A stretch of 64,000 nucleotides of DNA from Enterococcus gilvus ATCC BAA-350. Its GTDB lineage: Bacteria; Bacillota; Bacilli; Lactobacillales; Enterococcaceae. The stretch spans positions 1,193,501-1,257,500 of the forward strand of contig NZ_ASWH01000001.1 of assembly GCF_000407545.1 (NCBI RefSeq), read 5' to 3'. A program made the position numbers and the translations under genes. The notes beneath the pieces were generated by a model, which saw nothing but the letters and a program-made list of their open reading frames with translations, did no database searches and was not told the origin of the DNA. Every line of letters begins with the position of its first letter. Positions within the stretch are counted from its first letter, which is position 1. Positions 62,715 to 64,000 of this stretch are shown here, piece after piece.

Positions 62715-64000
62715 ATATATCGAAAACAATTTAGTGTTCAATAATGATGGAGAATGTTTTGCGTATTACGAACTGATCCCATTTAACTATTCTTTTCTTA
62801 GCCCTGAAGAAAAGTATAAAGTGCAAGATAATTTTCGTCAGCTAGTAGCTCAATATCGTGAGGGTAAAATTCATGCTCTTCAGTTGAGTGCGGAGTCTAG
62901 TATCAAAGAAGTCCAAAACCGGTCGAAAGAAACGGTTAAAGGTAAATTGAAAGAAGCTGCGATTCAACATATTGATGGGCAGACAGAAGCGTTGATTGAC
63001 TTGATTGGGGAGCATCAAGTTGATTATCGCTTTTTCATTGGTTTCAAGTTGATTTTGAATGATCAGGAAGTAAGCATGAAAAATATTTGGAATGAGTTTG
63101 TGCTGGGAATACAAGATTTTGTCCATGATGTGAATTCAAAATTGATGGGTGATTTTGTTCAAATGAGCGTTGATGAGGTTGAACGGTTTAAAAAATTGGA
63201 GCAGCTGCTAGAAAACAAATTACTGCGGCGCTTCAATTTCCGTCCACTAAATAAAAATGATTTTGGCTATATATTGGAGCATCTGCATGGAAAAGACGGT
63301 ATTACCTATGAGGATTATGATTTCCATTTGCCAAGTGTAGAAAGCTCAGGTCAAAGGATCGTAAAAAAATATGACTTGATCAAACCGACCCGTTGTTTGA
63401 TCGAAGAAAAGCAACGGTATATGAAAATCACGAATGAAGAAAATGAAATCTATGTATCTTACTTTACTATAAATGCAATCGTCGGAGAGATGGAGTTTCC
63501 GAATAGTGAACTCTTTTATTTTCAGCAGCAACAATTTTCGTTCCCAATAGATACTTCTATGAATATCGAAGTTGTAACGAATCGAAAAGCCTTATCTACG
63601 GTTCGTAATAAGAAAAAGGAACTAAAGGATTTAGATAATCACGCTTGGGAAAGCGACAATGAGACGACTAATAATGTCGTAGATGCGTTAGACTCAGTCA
63701 ATGAATTAGAGAACGTATTAGATCAAACGAAGGAATCCATGTACAAACTCAGCTATGTCATTCGAGTGTCCGCGCCAAACTTGGATGAATTGAAGAAACG
63801 TTGTAATGAAGTCCGAGATTTTTACGATGATTTTAATGTGAAACTGGTCCGTCCTTTCGGGGATATGTTGGGCCTCCAAGGAGAGTTTATCCCTTCTGCC
63901 AAACGGTATATGAATGACTACATTCAATACGTGACTAGTGACTTTATTTCCGCGCTAGGTTTTGGGGCGACTCAAAGCTTAGGCGAACGTGAGGGAATCT
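62698..64000 (+). CDS. VirB4-like conjugation ATPase, partial (Tn916 Orf16, TcpF-like)
   Basis: Starts at TTG 62698, 8 bases after AAGGAGTG, and stays open to the window end (434 codons). LDYPIKYIENNLVFNNDGECFAYYELIPFNYSFLSPEEKY is the usual Orf16 start. The visible part is the N-terminal domain; the Walker motifs should lie to the right. It energises the mating channel. Confidence 0.9.
   Translation, partial: MDYPIKYIENNLVFNNDGECFAYYELIPFNYSFLSPEEKYKVQDNFRQLVAQYREGKIHALQLSAESSIKEVQNRSKETVKGKLKEAAIQHIDGQTEALIDLIGEHQVDYRFFIGFKLILNDQEVSMKNIWNEFVLGIQDFVHDVNSKLMGDFVQMSVDEVERFKKLEQLLENKLLRRFNFRPLNKNDFGYILEHLHGKDGITYEDYDFHLPSVESSGQRIVKKYDLIKPTRCLIEEKQRYMKITNEENEIYVSYFTINAIVGEMEFPNSELFYFQQQQFSFPIDTSMNIEVVTNRKALSTVRNKKKELKDLDNHAWESDNETTNNVVDALDSVNELENVLDQTKESMYKLSYVIRVSAPNLDELKKRCNEVRDFYDDFNVKLVRPFGDMLGLQGEFIPSAKRYMNDYIQYVTSDFISALGFGATQSLGEREGI

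Larger units (their letters stand above)
49741..64000 (+). mobile_element. Tn916-superfamily ICE (right end outside window)
   Basis: From the hemW break onward the genes follow Tn916 order: Orf23-, Orf22- and Orf21-like, oriT, Orf20 (MobT), Orf19 (TcpD-like), Orf18 (ArdA), Orf17 (TcpE-like), Orf16 (VirB4-like). An adhesin is carried at the left end, and a methyltransferase and AbiH gene are inserted between Orf21 and oriT. Integrase, Orf15-13 and any resistance genes would be to the right. Confidence 0.9.

Overview
The window reads as the chromosome of an Enterococcus-like Firmicute carrying two integrated mobile elements. The support is a block in the order yueI, pyrG, fba, murZ, rho, rpmE2 at 28950-35417, low overall G+C, an LCP-family protein and sortase-type surface proteins. 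The species cannot be fixed from the sequence alone.

Region 1 (1 to about 26925) is a very AT-rich integrated element that continues left of the window. It opens with the C-terminal two thirds of a tyrosine recombinase. At its right edge the last 44 codons of an enolase gene (eno) are followed by a strong terminator, so the element appears to sit in the 3' end of eno. It encodes a small HTH protein, a primase-like replication protein (frameshifted near its end), an FtsK/SpoIIIE-type membrane DNA translocase, a serine resolvase, a set of surface and membrane proteins, a class A-type sortase, a complete type III restriction-modification pair and many proteins I do not recognise. No relaxase, VirB4 or T4SS gene is visible. 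At least eight transcription units share one promoter design: an AAATTTGAC-type -35 box, a 17-bp spacer and often GATGCTATTAA at the -10. Two ~0.55-0.61 kb non-coding direct repeats 21 kb apart each carry an inverted repeat with C7 and G7 arms. Integrase, primase-like Rep and one FtsK-like translocase together resemble the actinomycete AICE plan more than a T4SS-type ICE. This is the strongest candidate for an undescribed system here.

Region 2 (about 27000-49740) is ordinary chromosome. It holds a SulP transporter, yueI, pyrG with a reiterative-transcription attenuator leader, fba, murZ-rho, rpmE2 and a secreted propeller-like protein. An alpha-glucoside PTS/GH4 unit with an FGGY kinase and an RpiR regulator follows, then a SASA esterase-PadR pair with a palindromic operator in its promoter, a DUF1003 protein, an IS3-family element with 3-bp target duplications, an LCP protein and a coiled-coil surface protein with an unusual sorting signal.

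Region 3 (about 49741-64000, running off the right edge) is a Tn916-superfamily ICE. It interrupts hemW after the radical-SAM cysteine motif. It starts with a large thioester/Cna-B/VaFE-type adhesin (FPQTG anchor), then Orf23- and Orf22-like DUF961 proteins, an Orf21-like FtsK coupling protein, an inserted C5 methyltransferase plus AbiH abortive-infection cargo, oriT, a MobT (Orf20) relaxase, a TcpD-like protein, ArdA, a TcpE-like protein and a partial VirB4-like ATPase. The cargo lies exactly between the coupling protein and oriT/relaxase.
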